From an uncultured Christensenellaceae bacterium (GTDB taxonomy: Bacteria > Bacillota > Clostridia > Christensenellales > CAG-314): a stretch of 13,433 nucleotides of DNA. Below, piece after piece: positions 12,568 to 13,433 of the stretch. Where the stretch lies: contig CAJUIV010000030.1 in assembly GCA_910586905.1 (NCBI GenBank), positions 1 to 13,433 on the forward strand, given 5' to 3'. The notes beneath the pieces are model-generated. The model was not told the DNA's origin. It did not search any database and saw nothing but the letters and a program-made list of their open reading frames with translations. The first letter of the stretch is position 1. The number at the start of each line of letters is the position of its first letter. The translations under genes and the position numbers were made by a program.

Positions 12568-12652
12568 GTAAACGGCGGTTTTATCTCCGTTTACCGTAAA
12601 ATAACAGCGTTTAAAAAAACTTAAAAACTTTAAAAAAAGTTTTGTAAAACAG

Positions 12653-12681
12653 TTGACACTGTATGCGCGCTGTGGTATTAT
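12653..12681 (+). promoter_or_regulatory. Strong 23S rRNA promoter with UP-like A/T tract
   Basis: TTGACA (12653-12658), a 17-bp spacer and TATTAT (12676-12681) are preceded by about 40 bp of alternating A and T tracts (12610-12645), as in rRNA UP elements. AGTTGACA (12651-12658) and TGTCAACT (12690-12697) form an 8-bp inverted repeat around the core promoter. The start is near 12689. Confidence 0.85.
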
Positions 12682-12688
12682 AAATAGG

Positions 12689-12902
12689 CTGTCAACTAGA
12701 TAGCGCCACTGTTTTTGTGGCAGAAAGGAACATTGACAACTGCATAAAACAATATAAAGTTTAGAGTAAAACAAATATTAATCGAGTGTTAATATGCAAA
12801 ATCAAACAAACGATTTTTGCTGCAATAGCGCAGAGTTAATAAGAGTATAATTTATTCAAGGATCTAAAATTGCTTGCGAAAGCAAGCGTATCGTAATTAT
12901 AC
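12689..12902 (+). other. Leader of the 23S transcript
   Basis: About 210 bases separate the promoter from the mature 23S start. They contain the hairpin GCCAC/GTGGC (12705-12709 and 12717-12721). Next comes AACATTGACAACTGCATAA, similar to the antitermination-type sequence often found before rRNA genes. A perfect GCTTGC-GAAA-GCAAGC hairpin (12872-12887) lies just before the rRNA. No 16S or tRNA sequence is present. Confidence 0.6.

Positions 12903-13433
<531 letters not shown>

Noticed and set aside
12486..12600. Metal riboswitch upstream of feoAB
   Set aside because: The hairpins do not show the conserved elements of the known Ni/Co (iron-responsive) or other metal riboswitches.

Overview
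The window looks like chromosomal DNA from a low-GC Gram-positive bacterium, probably an uncultured member of the Clostridia. The evidence is AGGAGG-type ribosome binding sites, sigma-A promoters with 17-bp spacers, a lipobox lipoprotein, CCA-encoding tRNA genes, a clostridial-style feoA-feoB pair and a Gram-positive-like 23S 5' end. The lineage is inferred from these features; no marker gene was placed on a tree.

Layout. (1) 1-2200: a divergent pair of small HTH regulators (59-550 minus, 644-853 plus) shares a compact promoter/operator region. A zinc-ribbon membrane protein and a DUF1622 membrane protein follow, both on the minus strand. (2) 2200-3970: a gene-free stretch holds three tandem repeats with an exact 103-bp period. 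After it come a T5orf172 (GIY-YIG-like) protein, a small unknown ORF and tRNA-Val(GAC) with two terminators. (3) 4300-7110: a secreted lipoprotein gene precedes an ECF sigma factor and a one-TM putative anti-sigma factor. The anti-sigma ectodomain is a paralogue of the lipoprotein. (4) 7177-7563: a short tRNA operon holds tRNA-Ala(TGC), a decayed tRNA and tRNA-Ile(GAT). (5) 7600-9270: decayed or damaged genes on the minus strand, namely an unknown pseudogene with a frameshift and a stop, and an alpha/beta hydrolase whose conserved N-terminus has no usable start codon. (6) 9330-10170: a membrane-anchored Mrr-like protein with an apparently degenerate nuclease site. (7) 10214-12530: the ferrous iron uptake operon feoA-feoB. 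(8) 12600-13433: a strong consensus promoter directly drives a 23S rRNA gene with no 16S gene in front. The 23S gene runs off the window.

How the parts work together. The best candidate for an undescribed system is 4368-7107. A lipoprotein and a membrane-anchored putative sigma-factor inhibitor display the same extracytoplasmic domain, which in both begins with a DVYGMGAVS motif 11-14 residues beyond the membrane anchor. The ECF sigma gene lies between them and has its own perfect TTGACA-N17-TATAAT promoter. This suggests a cell-surface signalling circuit in which the lipoprotein and the inhibitor share a ligand or bind each other. Also notable are the 103-bp repeats, whose sequence symmetry and spacing point to an ordered protein-binding array or structured element, and the apparently dispersed rRNA arrangement: a 23S gene with its own promoter, and the Ala/Ile tRNAs usual in a 16S-23S spacer sitting 5.4 kb away in an operon of their own.
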